Of a DNA stretch of 64,000 bases, positions 46,618 through 58,084 are shown in pieces (positions within the stretch are counted from its first letter, which is position 1; every line of letters starts with the position of its first letter). The position numbers and the translations under genes are program-made. Source of the DNA: Alkalibacterium sp034520745 (lineage in GTDB: Bacteria; Bacillota; Bacilli; Lactobacillales; Carnobacteriaceae_A); NCBI GenBank assembly GCA_034520745.1, contig JAXHNF010000023.1:248001-312000 (forward strand), in the 5' to 3' direction. Under the pieces are notes generated by a model. That model did no database searches. It worked only from the letters and a program-made list of their open reading frames with translations, and was not told where the DNA came from.

Positions 46618-49600
46618 ATGAATAGAAGAACAAAACCCTTACTATCCGCATTTTTTGCGGCTGTCTTACTTTTTCAGACGCTGGCGAATGTATTTCCGCT
46701 CGTCACATTCGTTCAAGCTGAAGAAGCACGTAATCTGCGTGTTCACCTGGAAACAGATTCGGTCGAGAACGATTTATCCCTATGGCTTTGGGGGGATGTT
46801 ATCACGCCTTCGGATGCCAACGGAAATGCCTGGCCGAATGGCTCGTTGTTTTCGGAAGACCAGCAGACCGATTTCGGCTATTATCAGGATATTGAGATCA
46901 AAGATGATGCCGGTTCGGTGGGCTTTGTCGCTGTCTACGGCGACCAGGTAAAATACATTGAAGAAAACGTTGAATTCGAGATTCACGAAGAGGTCGATGA
47001 AGTGTGGGTAAGAGCAGACGGATCTGTCTACTACTATGAACCCGTTGACTTCGAAACACCGACTTTACGTATCCATTATTCAAATGAATCAGTCGACTAC
47101 GATGACTACGGGGTCTGGTTCTGGGGAGAGGCTCCAGATGTTCCTCAAGGAGATGACTGGCCAACAGCTGCAGCATCATTTTCAAATGATAAGGTAGGCA
47201 AACATGGCGCTTATGTCGATATCCCAGTGAATGAGGATGCCTCTTCAGTTGTTTCCTTATCGTCAATACCACTGACGGCGAGGACAAAAAAACAGGTGAC
47301 TTGAGCTTCGCCTCCTTTGATTCGATGGACCAGGTCTTCGTGACAGATGAAGATCCGAATCAGGCCTTTACAAATCCATTTTATATAACTGATGAAGTAG
47401 AAGAAGAAAAACCTGAAGAAACAGAGGGAACAGCAGAGATTTCAGTTTCCGCTTCAGTTGACCGCTCCTTCAACTACAATGAACATGGACTCCTTGATGT
47501 TACGATCGACAATCAATCCGATCTGGCTATCGACCGTATTTCTGCGGATGTTTCAGCGATTGGCGGTCCAAGTGACCTGGCTGTTTCACCGGAATTAAAC
47601 AGAGTGACCCTATCAGTTGACCATACCGTTCAACCGGGTACTTATAGTATCCCTGTCAGTGTCTGGGACGAGAACAACGGACGCTACACCACTGAAGCAG
47701 AGGTCACGGTAGAAGCCAGAAACAAGGCGGAAGGCGACCGTGACTGGGACGAAGAAATCATTTACTTCATGCTGACCGACCGTTTCGCTGACGGAGACGA
47801 AGCAAACAATAACCCGTACGGTCTGGATTATGCAAATGCCGACAACCCTCGCGGGACATACCAGGGGGGAGACTTTAAAGGCGTTACTGACAATCTTGAT
47901 TATTTAGATGAACTCGGCGTCTCAACGATCTGGGTGACACCGATCGTCGAAAACGTGGCGCATGACGTATCATTTGCTGATGATGAAAACGGCAGTTACT
48001 ATGCTTACCATGGGTACTGGGCTGAAGACTTTGAAACGCTCAATCCTCATTTAGGCACATTGGATGAGTTCCACACACTGATCGACGAAGCAGCTGCTCG
48101 TGGAATCGACATCATGGTCGATGTGGTTCTCAATCATTCTGGCTACGGGACTCACCCGACAGATGGCATGGTAAATCCTCCGGAAGGTTATCCGACCGAT
48201 GAAGACCGTCAAAGATTTGACGCTATGCTTAGGGAATCCTCCGGCGGCGGTGATCTGAAATCGGAACTGGCCGGTTTACCGGACTTCGAAACGGAACGAC
48301 AGGATGTTCGTGAGCAGCTGGTCGACTGGCAGTCAGCCTGGATCGGAAAATCAACGACGCCAAACGGAAACGCGATTTCAAGTTACCGTGTCGACACAGT
48401 GAAACATGTGGAAGACACAACGTGGCAGCACTTTAAAAACGAACTGGTCGAAAAAGACCCGTCTTTCAAACTGATCGGCGAATCGTGGGGCGCAAGCTAC
48501 ACCGGTGACCACGGCTATCTGAACACCGGCATGATGGACAGCCTGCTGGACTTCGGATTCAAAGGGATCGCTACATCATTTACCGGCGGGAACATCAAAG
48601 CGGCAAACAATACCCTTATTGAACGTAATGCGGCAGTCACAAGTGACGCTACCTTGGGACAGTTCCTAGGCAGTCATGATGAAACAGGCTTCCTGCATTC
48701 TTTAGATAACGATGAAGGTAAACTTAAACTGGCCGCTTCTCTGCAGATGACAGCTAAAGGACAGCCCGTCATTTATTACGGAGAAGAACTGGGTCAAAGC
48801 GGCGCCAATAACTGGCCGCAGTATGACAACCGCTATGACTTAGCCTGGGACCAGGTCGAGAACAATGACATACTCAGCACATTATCAGAAAGTCATCGGA
48901 TTCAGAAATGACTTCAGTGAACTGCTGTCCCGAGGATCGAGAAGTGAGTTCCTGACTTCGGCAGATGACGAGTGGATGATGGTCGAGCGTGCACTGAACG
49001 ACGAATCCGTCTTCATGGCATTCAACGTATCAGAAGAAGAACAGACCATTTCTGTGGAAGTCGACAGTGAGAATGCTGTCGTGATGGATCACTATGCCGA
49101 CGTAGAGTACTCAGCTGCTGAAGTGGATGGCAGTCACGTGATCTCGTTCGTATTGCCTGCGATGGCAGATGGCGGAACGGCGCTGCTTACAATAGACAAC
49201 GGTGCATTCATTTCTGAAGAAGTAGATACGCCGAAGAAGAATCATCAGATGAAACGGAAGAAGTAGAAGACGGCTTTTTTCGCCTCCATTTTGCGGCGCT
49301 TCCGTCAGATGATATCGAAAATCTGGGACTTTGGATCTGGGAGGATGTAAAAGAACCTTCTGAAAACTGGCCGACAGGGGCATTATCCTTTGACCAGGCT
49401 GTGGAAACAGACTACGGCTATTACATGGACATTGAACTGGCCGATGATCCTGAAAAAATCAGTTTCCTGTTCAATACGAAGTCAGGGGCGAACGTATCCG
49501 ATGATTACACTCTGCGTCTGGTTTCATCAGAAATGAATGAAGCCTGGTTAGACGAAGACTACACGATCTATCCATATGAGCCTTTATCCGAAGAAGATAT

Positions 49601-52445
49601 GATCCGCATCAACTACAGCAGAAACAACGAAGATTATGAAAACTGGGGCCTGTGGACCTGGGAAGATGTTCTGAAAGCAACGGACGAACTGGGCATGACA
49701 GGTGCACAAGATAGTGACGGTATTGGTGAATACGGTACATTCTTTTGATTTAGCATTAGCTCCAGATGCCAGTGAAATCGGCTTCTTGTTCGTCTTGAAA
49801 GACGGGTCAACTCAAACGACCGATTACCATATTCTCCGATGTATCAGAACACAGCCAAATCTTTATCCGTGAAGGAGACAATACTATTTACACCAACCCT
49901 TATTATGCCAGTGAAGCAGGTATGATCAGAGCTGAACTGATTTCAGAAACGCAAATAGAAGTGTTCTTCCACTCAACAGAAGGACTTACTGAAGAAGGAA
50001 TCAGTGAAATGATCGAACTGAAAGATTCTGATGGGAATGAAGCCCTATTCTCCTCTGCAGTGATCGACAATGAAAAGAATGTCGTTACTTTGGAAGGGGA
50101 CTTCATGATCCAAAACGGACCTTATACTGTCGTGTTCGATGAAAATGAAGCTGAGGCACGTATGGGCTGGCGCTTGAAAGATGCGCTCTATGCCTACGAC
50201 GGCGAGCTGGGCCTTGATCTGCATGAAGACGGGACAGCTGACCTCAAGGTATGGTCCCCAAGCGCTGATGCCGTCCGTGTCGTCTTATACGACAAAGACG
50301 ATCAGTCAGTAGTTGTCAGAGATGACATTGAAATGGCAGCCAAAGACTCCGGTGTCTGGGGAATCAGCCTTGATGAAGACACGACCGGATTAAGTGACGT
50401 CACAGGCTACTACTATCACTTTGAGATCGAACGTGATGGAGAAACAGTTCTGGCACTGGATCCTTATGCCCGTTCAATGGCAGCATGGAACAGCAGCGAT
50501 CCGGATAACTATATCGGCAAGGCTGCCATCGTGAATCCAAGTCACATTGGACCCGAACTGGACTACGCTGATATCGACGGCTACGAAAAACGTGAAGATG
50601 CGATCATCTATGAGATCCATGTCAGAGACTTTACTTCTGACCCTGAAATCGCAGACGAACTGGACAGCCAATTCGGAACGTTCAGTGCCTTTATCGAAAA
50701 ACTGGATTACATTGAGAGCATGGGTGTCACGCATGTTCAAATGCTCCCAGTCATGAGCTATTTCTTCGCGAACGAGTTTGAAAACGACGAAAGAATGCTG
50801 GATTATTCTTCAACGAATACAAACTTCAACTGGGGTTATGATCCACACAGTTACTTCTCATTGACGGGAATGTATTCAGAAAATCCCGAAGACCCGGCAA
50901 AACGTATCGAAGAATTCAAAAATCTGATCGATGAGATTCATGAGCGTGGTATGGGTGTAATTTTAGATGTGGTTTATAACCATACCGCGAGAGAACACAT
51001 TTTCGAAGATCTGGAACCGAACTATTATCACTTCATGGATGCAGACGGCACGTCCCGAACAAGTTTCGGCGGCGGACGTTTAGGCACGACGCACGCCATG
51101 TCACGCCGTATTCTCGTCGACTCCATCACGCACTGGGTCGAAGAATATAAAGTCGACGGTTTCCGTTTCGACATGATGGGTGATCATGATGCGGAAAGTA
51201 TTCAGATCGCTTATGATGAAGCCAGGGAACTAAACCCTAACATCCTGATGATCGGTGAAGGCTGGCGTACATTTGCCGGTGATGAAGGCTACGAAGATGT
51301 CCAGCCTGCAGACCAGGACTGGATGCAGGACACTGAAGCAGTCGGTTCGTTCTCCGATGACATGCGTAATGAACTGAAGTCAGGTTTCGGCAGTGAAGGC
51401 GAACCGCGCTTCCTCACAGGCGGCGCCCGTTCGATCCAGCGCATTTTCGACAACCTGACAGCGAATCCGCACAACTTTACCGCAGATGATCCAGGCGACG
51501 TGGTCCCTTATATAGCGGCACACGATAACTTGACCCTGCATGACGTGATCGCTCAGTCCATCCAGAAAGATCCGGCTGAACATGAAGAAGATCCACCAGC
51601 GTATTCGTTTAGGTAATCTGATGGTGCTGACGGCTCAAGGCACACCATTCATTCATGCCGGACAGGAATACGGACGCACCAAACAATTCCGTGATCCGGA
51701 CTTCATTGAACCGGTCGCTGATGATCGGGTTCCTTATAAATCAACGTTCATGACTGATGAAAACGGTGAGCCGTTCGAGTATCCATACTTTATTCACGAT
51801 TCATATGATTCGACGGATGCCATCAACAAATTTGAGTGGGACAAAGCGACCGACTCAGAAGCTTATCCGATCAACACAACGACGCAAGCCTTTACGAGCG
51901 GAATGATCGAGCTGAGAAGAAGCACGGATGCCTTCAGCAAAGGAACCATGGAAGAGATTGCAGAAATGGTTTCACTGATAGACGTACCGGAAGTCGAATC
52001 CGAAGACCTGGTCATCGTTTACCGCGCTGAAGATACTAATGGTGACAGCTACCTTGTTATCGTCAATGCGGACGATAAAGAACGCACCCTGACGCTGGAT
52101 TCAGATCTGACAGACGGTTATGTTCTCGTTGACGGCAAGCAGGCCGGCACACGTCCGATCGAAAATCCAAAAGGCGTGACTGTTTCAGAAAACACGGTCA
52201 CAATGGATGCCTTGACTGCTTCAGTTCTGTTGTTCACAGACAGAGATATGACAGATAAAGAACCAGACGAAGGTGAAGAAACACCGACAGATGAAAATAA
52301 AGCACTCCACGGGATAATGCACCAGGAAGACAAAAAGGTCATCCAAGAGACTAATGCGCCAGGAAGACAAAAAGATCATCCAAGAAATAATGCATCAAGA
52401 AGAAATAAATCGAAGGGTATTTCTTTAAGAGTAACATTGAATTGA
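46618..52445 (+). CDS. Secreted bifunctional amylopullulanase (about seven frameshifts)
   Basis: The reconstructed product has about 1,940 residues, the size of alkaline amylopullulanases with two active sites. Order: signal peptide (to about residue 35); two CBM41-like starch-binding modules (LRVHLETDSVENDLSLWLWGD; LRIHYSNESVDYDDYGVWFWG); a GH13 alpha-amylase barrel (DVVLNHSG, SYRVDTVKHV, IGESWG, FLGSHD); a beta domain; two more CBM41-like modules (FRLHFAALPSDDIENLGLWIW; IRINYSRNNEDYENWGLWTW); a CBM48-like domain; and a type I pullulanase barrel (FNWGYDPHSYFS, DVVYNHTA, GFRFDMMGDHD, IGEGWR, AAHDNL). Shifts lie near 47265, 48885, 49235, 49737, 49823 and 51583, and probably in the tail. It would cut both alpha-1,4 and alpha-1,6 links outside the cell. 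No LPxTG is seen. Confidence 0.88.
52316..52402 (+). repeat. Tandem 36-base repeat in the amylopullulanase tail
   Basis: AATGCACCAGGAAGACAAAA begins a 37-base unit at 52316, repeated as 36 bases at 52353 and partly at 52389. In one frame it encodes NAPGRQK-x-HPR repeats, a basic tail unlike the acidic rest of the protein. The one-base length difference shifts the frame between copies. Confidence 0.65.
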
Positions 52446-52568
52446 TAGCAAGATGAGGATAAAGCGTTTATATACTAGGTTAATGATGTTAATGTTGTTG
52501 TAGCGCCGATAATTAGGTGATCTCTCATCTTAGCTTTGATTTAAATGTAAAAAAGCAACAAGAAACTG

Positions 52569-52614
52569 GCACTCTCCCCGTCTGTGCAGCATGCACTTGA
52601 GGAGAGTGCATTTC
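52569..52614 (+). terminator. Hairpin between the two pullulanase genes
   Basis: GCACTCTCC (52569-52577) and GGAGAGTGC (52601-52609) are complementary; the T-rich tail is weak. Its arms resemble the hairpin after malG (ACTCTCC/GGAGAGT). Confidence 0.45.
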
Positions 52615-52711
52615 TGTTTACAAAGAAGCCGTTTGAAGGAGCAGAGTGTTGTTCAGGATGCGGCTAAAGTTATCGATACACAGACTTTTATTTTCCAAAG
52701 GAGAGGGTAGT

Positions 52712-55101
52712 ATTAATACGCAAGCAAATCAAACCACGCACAACTCTATGACCGGCGCAGTGATGATATCAGAAAATGAGATGCACGTCTTTTTCGACTC
52801 TGCTGAGTCTTTAAATGAAGAAGAGATAAAACAGGATCTGGAAATAAGAAATAGTCAGGGAGATAAAAAAGCAGTTGAATCTTTAGCGATAAATAGAAAC
52901 AAAAATAATGTGGTAATAACAGGCGACTTCGCTATGGAAGGTCCCCCCTATACCGTCCGGTTTAAAGACAGTGAACGTTCTGCTTTGACTGGATGGCGGC
53001 TCAAGGACAGTCTGTACGCGTATGACGGAGAATTGGGCGCCCGCCTTCATGAAGACGGGACCGCTACACTAAGCGTCTGGTCTCCCGGTGCAGAGGCTGT
53101 CCGGGTCATCCTGTATGATAAAGAGGATCAGACGCGTATCTTTAATGGCGGTATAGATATGGAAGATACAGGGTCTGGTGTATGGAAAGTTCTCTTGAAT
53201 AAAAATAACACTAAGCTGGCGGATATGAGAGGGTACTTCTATCATTATGAAATCGTAAGAGAGGGCACAACCGTACTGGCTCTCGATCCGTATGCCGGTT
53301 CACTGGCAGCTTGGGACAGTACCGATCCGAACAGTCATATCGCAAAAGCGGCTATCGTGGATCCGGAAACTGTCGGACCCACGCTCGATTATGCCGAGAT
53401 CGAGGGATACAAAAAACGCGAAGATGCGGTTATTTATGAAATCCACGTCAGAGACTTTACGTCTGATCCTTCGATCGAAGATGAACTGGAGAGTCAGTTC
53501 GGGACATTCAGTGCCTTTATCGAAAAACTGGACTATATCAGACGTTTAGGCGTCACACATATCCAGCTGCTGCCGGTCATGAGTTATTACTTCATCAATG
53601 AACTTAAAAACGCTGAGCGCCTGCTTCATTATGCTTCCAATGGTGTGAATTATAACTGGGGGTATGATCCGCAGAGTTACTTTGCCTTGACCGGCATGTA
53701 TTCTGAAGATCCGCAAGATCCAGAAAAACGTATCGAAGAGTTTAAAGAGCTGATTGATGCCATACACCAGCGAGGGATGGGCGTCATTTTAGATGTCGTT
53801 TATAACCACACCGCCAGAGACATATTTTTGAGGACCTGGAGCCGAACTACTATCATTTCATGGATGCAGACGGTACTCCGCGCACAAGTTTCGGCGGGGG
53901 ACGACTGGGCACCACGCATGCCATGGCGCGCCGCATTCTCGTGGATTCCGTCACGCACTGGGTCAAAAAGTACAAAGTCGACGGCTTCCGGTTCGACATG
54001 ATGGGTGACCACGATGCAGAAAGCATTCAAATCGCCTTTGACGAAGCGAAAAAGCTGAACTCGAATATATTGATGATCGGGGAGGGCTGGCGCACATTTG
54101 TCGGTGATGAAGTTGGCGAAGAAGTCAGGCCTGCCGATCAGGACTGGATGCAGCATACTGACGGGGTGGCATCATTTTCTGATGATTTCCGGAACGAGCT
54201 TAAATCCGGCTTTCAAAATGAAGGAGAAGCGAGTTTCCTGACCGGAGGCCCGCGCTCGGTTCAGCGGATCTATGATAATCTGACAGCCTGTCCGCATAAC
54301 TTCACGGCGACAGATCCGGGAGCGGTGGTCCCTTATATCGGAGCGCATGACAACCTCACTCTGCATGATGTCATTGCACAGTCCATCCAGAAAGATCCTG
54401 AATACCATCAAAAAGAAATACACAGACGAATCCGTCTGGGGAATCTGATGGTGCTGACGGCTCAGGGGATTCCTTTCCTCCACGCCGGCCAGGAGTATGG
54501 ACGCACGAAGCAGTTCAGAGATGATCAGTTCACCCAACGCGTGTCGGAAGAAAAAACGCCGGACCGTTCAGTCTTTATGACGGATATAGAAGGTAAACCG
54601 TTTGAATACCCTTATTTTATTCATGATTCCGTGTATTCAACGGATGCTGTGAATCTGTTCGACTGGAATAAAGCATTGAATAAAAAAGACTACCCTATCC
54701 ATACCTTGACGCAGTCCTATACAGCTGGTCTGATCAAGTTGAGAAAAAGTTCCGATGCTTTCCGTAAGGGAAAGATGGAAGAGATTGAAAAGAGTGTCTC
54801 ATTAGTCGAAGCACCGGAAATCAGTGAAAAAGATCTGGTCATCGTCTACCGGGCTGAAGATACTAACGGCGACAGCTACGTTGTTATCGTCAATGCCGAT
54901 GAGAAAGCCCGCATCCTGACGCTGGATCTGGATTTGACTGACGGTTACGTATTAGTTGACGGCAAACAGGCCGGAATACGTCCGATCGAAAATCCAGAAG
55001 GCGTGACTGTTTCAGGGAACACAATCACGCTCGATGCCTTGACTGCTTCAGTTTTATTGTTCACAGACAGAGACATGTCTGGCAGCGAGTCAGAAGGCTG
55101 A
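52712..55101 (+). CDS. Type I pullulanase without signal peptide (one frameshift)
   Basis: A debranching enzyme of about 796 residues that aligns over its length with the pullulanase half of the preceding amylopullulanase. Motifs: CBM48-like YAYDGELGARLHEDGTATLSVW, the type I signature YNWGYDPQSYFA, DVVYNHTAR, GFRFDMMGDHD, IGEGWR, GAHDNLTLHD. A shift near 53823 breaks the frame in HTAR/EHIF. There is no signal peptide, so it is probably cytoplasmic and acts on imported branched dextrins. The start is uncertain: the best site, AAAGGAGA at 52697, lies seven bases before ATT 52712; the first in-frame ATG after it is at 52748. The C-terminal 80 residues are especially close to the upstream copy. 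Confidence 0.88.
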
Positions 55102-55220
55102 TGAATCAGGAAGTCACCTTTGAGCCGCATATAAATCCCGAGTTTAAGATGATAACACGTGAAGAAAACGGTCACATCTCCTTAAAAGACAAATGTATGA
55201 GAAGCACTTTTGTTAAATAG
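55101..55220 (+). CDS. Possible 39-residue ORF after the pullulanase gene
   Basis: ATG 55101 overlaps the pullulanase stop (TGATG) and has AAGG a few bases upstream. The product (MNQEVTFEPHINPEFKMITR and a basic end) resembles nothing I know. It may be translationally coupled or may be chance. Confidence 0.25.
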   Translation: MNQEVTFEPHINPEFKMITREENGHISLKDKCMRSTFVK

Positions 55221-55289
55221 GCATTTCGATTAATGATACAATGAAAGCAAAGATAAAAATGTATCTAAACTACAGAATGAGGGATCGAT

Positions 55290-55727
55290 ATGGAAAGCAA
55301 TAAGATGAAAGTATCCACAGTTTGGGAAAATGACTTTGTTTTTTCAATGACTAATCCGGATGGCAATCAGCTTAAGATGGACGCCCACATGGAAGCGGGT
55401 GGGCAGAAAAAGGGGATTTTGCCGATGCAGGCGCTCTTAGGCTCGCTCGCGGGATGTATAGGCATGGATTTCAAAGCAATACTGCAGCCGCATATGGATA
55501 CAGTAAAGAGTATTGAGATCGTCACGGAAGGAACTAAAAGAGAAACGCGACCCAAGGATTTTACGGCAATCACGATTCGTTTTGTCCTCACCGGAGACGT
55601 CCCGTCAGAAAAAGTATGGCGTGCCATCAAAATCAGTGCAGAAAAGTATTGCCCGGTCGTACATTCACTGAAACCGGAGATAACCTATCAGCTCTTGTTG
55701 AATGGAGAAGAAATACCCGAACAGTAA
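55290..55727 (+). CDS. OsmC/Ohr-family protein
   Basis: A 145-residue protein of the OsmC superfamily. The two redox cysteines sit in LGSLAGCIGMDFKAIL (about residue 57) and AEKYCPVVHSL (about residue 122), the usual arrangement for organic hydroperoxide reduction. The PMQALLGSLAGC stretch is a family hallmark. Members are dimers in the cytoplasm and may use lipoyl proteins as reductant. It lies alone between pullulanase and alpha-glucosidase genes with its own terminator and has no evident link to sugar use. Confidence 0.88.
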   Translation: MESNKMKVSTVWENDFVFSMTNPDGNQLKMDAHMEAGGQKKGILPMQALLGSLAGCIGMDFKAILQPHMDTVKSIEIVTEGTKRETRPKDFTAITIRFVLTGDVPSEKVWRAIKISAEKYCPVVHSLKPEITYQLLLNGEEIPEQ

Positions 55728-55790
55728 GAATGGCTGAATCATTCAGTCAGAAAAAGAAAGACGATCGAATGTGAATAATAAGTAAAAAGT

Positions 55791-55832
55791 AAAACAGGAA
55801 GATTCAGTATTGACCGGAACTTCCTGTTTTTG
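55791..55832 (+). terminator. Terminator after the OsmC-family gene
   Basis: AACAGGAAG and CTTCCTGTT pair perfectly, loop of 18 bases, then TTTT. Confidence 0.75.
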
Positions 55833-55957
55833 GTCTGTGATCGATCCTGCTAAATAGTTCCTGCTAAAAGTCAGAGACGCTTTATTGTATGTTAAAATAA
55901 TAAATCATTAGACTTTTTATATATTCGAGTTTAATTCAAAGGGATAAGTGATAAACC

Positions 55958-55971
55958 CGATACCGATAACA
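55958..55971. promoter_or_regulatory. LacI-type operator upstream of the second alpha-glucosidase gene
   Basis: CGATACCGATAACA, 12 bases upstream of the -35 box; third copy of the locus-wide palindrome. Confidence 0.7.
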
Positions 55972-55983
55972 TTGGGATAAGTA

Positions 55984-56012
55984 TTGAAACAAGCAGCCTC
56001 AGTCGATAAAAT
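55984..56012 (+). promoter_or_regulatory. Promoter of the second alpha-glucosidase gene
   Basis: TTGAAA (55984-55989) and TAAAAT (56007-56012), exact 17-base spacer. Confidence 0.75.
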
Positions 56013-56106
56013 AAGGGATGCTTCTTAAAATGAAAAAGGGTATCAAAACAAGTAAATCCGTACGATAACGATTAAGAATGATCACATAGGGAGAGTGTAC
56101 GAACCA

Positions 56107-57778
56107 ATGAAAAAACAGTGGTGGAAAGAAGCAGTCGCTTATCAGATTTACCCGCGCAGTTTTTATGATTCCAATGGGGACGGGATCGGTGACTTGCAGG
56201 GTATCATTCAAAAACTGGATTATTTAAAAGATTTAGGGATAGACGTGATATGGGTCAATCCGATTTATCAGTCTCCCAATGATGATAATGGCTATGATAT
56301 CAGTAGTTTTTACGATATTATGGACGAATTCGGGACCATAGCTGATTTTGATGCAGCTGCTTAAAGAAAGTACATAGTCGCGGAATGAAAATCATCCTGG
56401 ACCTGGTGATCAATCATACATCAGACGAACACGACTGGTTTATTGAGTCCCGTTCATCTAAAGACAATCCTTACCGCGATTTTTACATCTGGCACCGGGC
56501 ATGCCGGATGGTTCTGAAATCAACAACTGGGAATCGTTTTTTGGCGGATCAGTTTGGGAGTATGATGAACAGACGAAGGAATACTACATGCACATCTTTT
56601 CGAAAAAACAGCCTGATTTAAACTGGGAAAACCCGCAGTTGCGTGAGCATTTGTATGACATGGTCAACTGGTGGCTTGATAAAGGGATCGACGGCTTTCG
56701 TGTCGATGCGATCACGCATATTAAAAAGAAAAAAGGCTTTCCTGATTTGCCGAATCCTCAAAGCAAAACGTACGTCCCTTCAAACGGTGGACATGCCAAT
56801 CAGCCTGGCATCGATGAATTTTTATCCGAATTTGTTGAAAAAACAATAAAAAACTATGATGTCATGACAGTCGGTGAGGCCGGCGGAGCTAAATATGAAG
56901 AGGCGAGACACTGGATAGGTGAAGAAGACGGGTATTTTAATATGCTGTTCCAATTTGACCATCTTGGATTGTGGAAAGCCAAAGATGGCAGGCTGGATAT
57001 GGAAGAGTTGAAGAAAGTGATGACGAAATGGCAGAAAGGCCTTGAGGGACAAGGCTGGAATGCGCTGTTTATCGAGAATCATGATCAGCCTAGAAGTGTC
57101 TCAACATGGGGAGAAGACACTGATTTAAGAAAAACGTCCGCAAAAGCCTTCGCAACGTTCTATTTCTTTATGCAGGGGACGCCGTTCATCTATCAGGGTC
57201 AGGAAATCGGCATGACGAATGTGCGGTTTGATTCTATTGAAGAGTACAATGATACTGGCATAATAAATTTGTACAAGAATGAAACACAGAATGGAACGTC
57301 TCACGAAGAAATCATGACCCATATCTGGCAGAACGGCCGGGACAATTCCCGCACGCCGATGCAATGGTCCAGCGAACCCCAAGCAGGCTTCACGACCGGT
57401 ACGCCGTGGTTTAGTGTAAATCCTAATTATCCGGATATCAATGTGGAACAGGCTCAAAACGATCCGGATTCCATCTACTGCTACTACAAGAAAATGATTC
57501 AGTTGCGCCAGACCACACCGGCGCTGATTTACGGCCGCTATGAATTGATTGCTAAAGAACACGAGCATGTTTATGCCTACTTAAGGTCATATGAGAACGT
57601 TGAGTACGTCGTGATAGTCAATCTCTTTAATCTGTCAACGACACTCGATCTGTCACAAGAGCTGGAGCTGGGTGAAATGAAGCTGAGCAACTACAAAGTC
57701 CAAGATGAGTTAAATCCGAACATGACTCTGCGTCCTTATGAAGCGCGGGTTTACAAAGTAGCTAAGCAGAAAATATGA
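56107..57778 (+). CDS. Alpha-glucosidase/oligo-1,6-glucosidase, GH13 (two frameshifts)
   Basis: About 557 residues, GH13 subfamily 31, cytoplasmic. WWKEAVAYQIYPRSFYDSNGDG, VIWVNPIYQSPNDDNGYDIS, region I DLVINHTSDEH, the QPDLNWENPQ box, region II GFRVDAITHI (Asp), region III VGEAGG (Glu) and region IV IENHDQPRSV. The Val in GFRVDA(I)TH and the QPDLNWEN box fit enzymes active on alpha-1,6 links such as isomaltose or panose. Shifts near 56360 and 56497 split the N-terminal third. It is controlled by its own promoter with the locus-wide operator, so it belongs to the maltodextrin regulon although two genes away. Related to the 41-kb gene but clearly diverged. Confidence 0.92.
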
Positions 57779-57830
57779 CATGATCCGAACTGTTATGCAG
57801 TCAGCAAGTAAAATTGGCGGCTGGTAATGG

Positions 57831-57873
57831 AAAACTGTTCAAATCCATCAATAACAGGACTTGAACAGTTTTT
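57831..57873 (+). terminator. Terminator after the alpha-glucosidase gene
   Basis: AAAACTGTTCAA and TTGAACAGTTTT pair perfectly around a 19-base loop; five T end the run. Confidence 0.85.
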
Positions 57874-57966
57874 AGGGCTTAATTGACATAAACAGACCAA
57901 AAATCAGCAAACGGCATGGTGCCAGAGTGATTACAGTGGGAGACTTACTTATAGTCAGGTTTTTAC

Positions 57967-57995
57967 GTGACAATCATTCGAATTCATGCTATATT
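57967..57995 (+). promoter_or_regulatory. Promoter of an amino-acid ABC transporter
   Basis: GTGACA (57967-57972) and TATATT (57990-57995), 17-base spacer. Confidence 0.6.
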
Positions 57996-57998
57996 AAG

Positions 57999-58030
57999 CA
58001 CTGGACATTTTTAACGTTCAGTGTTTTTTT
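57999..58030 (+). terminator. Hairpin with T run directly after the promoter
   Basis: CACTGGAC and GTTCAGTG pair (one mismatch) and seven T follow. It begins about where the transcript should start, so it could stop or regulate early transcription of the ABC genes. Confidence 0.5.
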
Positions 58031-58084
58031 GCGCTAAAAATGTCTTAATTACGAGATGATTTAAATTAAAAGGGGATTATATCG

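Noticed and set aside
36000..57000. Reading the starch locus as a pseudogene graveyard
   Set aside because: All catalytic motifs, promoters, operators and ribosome binding sites are intact; only isolated one-base shifts occur, at the same rate as in housekeeping genes of the window.
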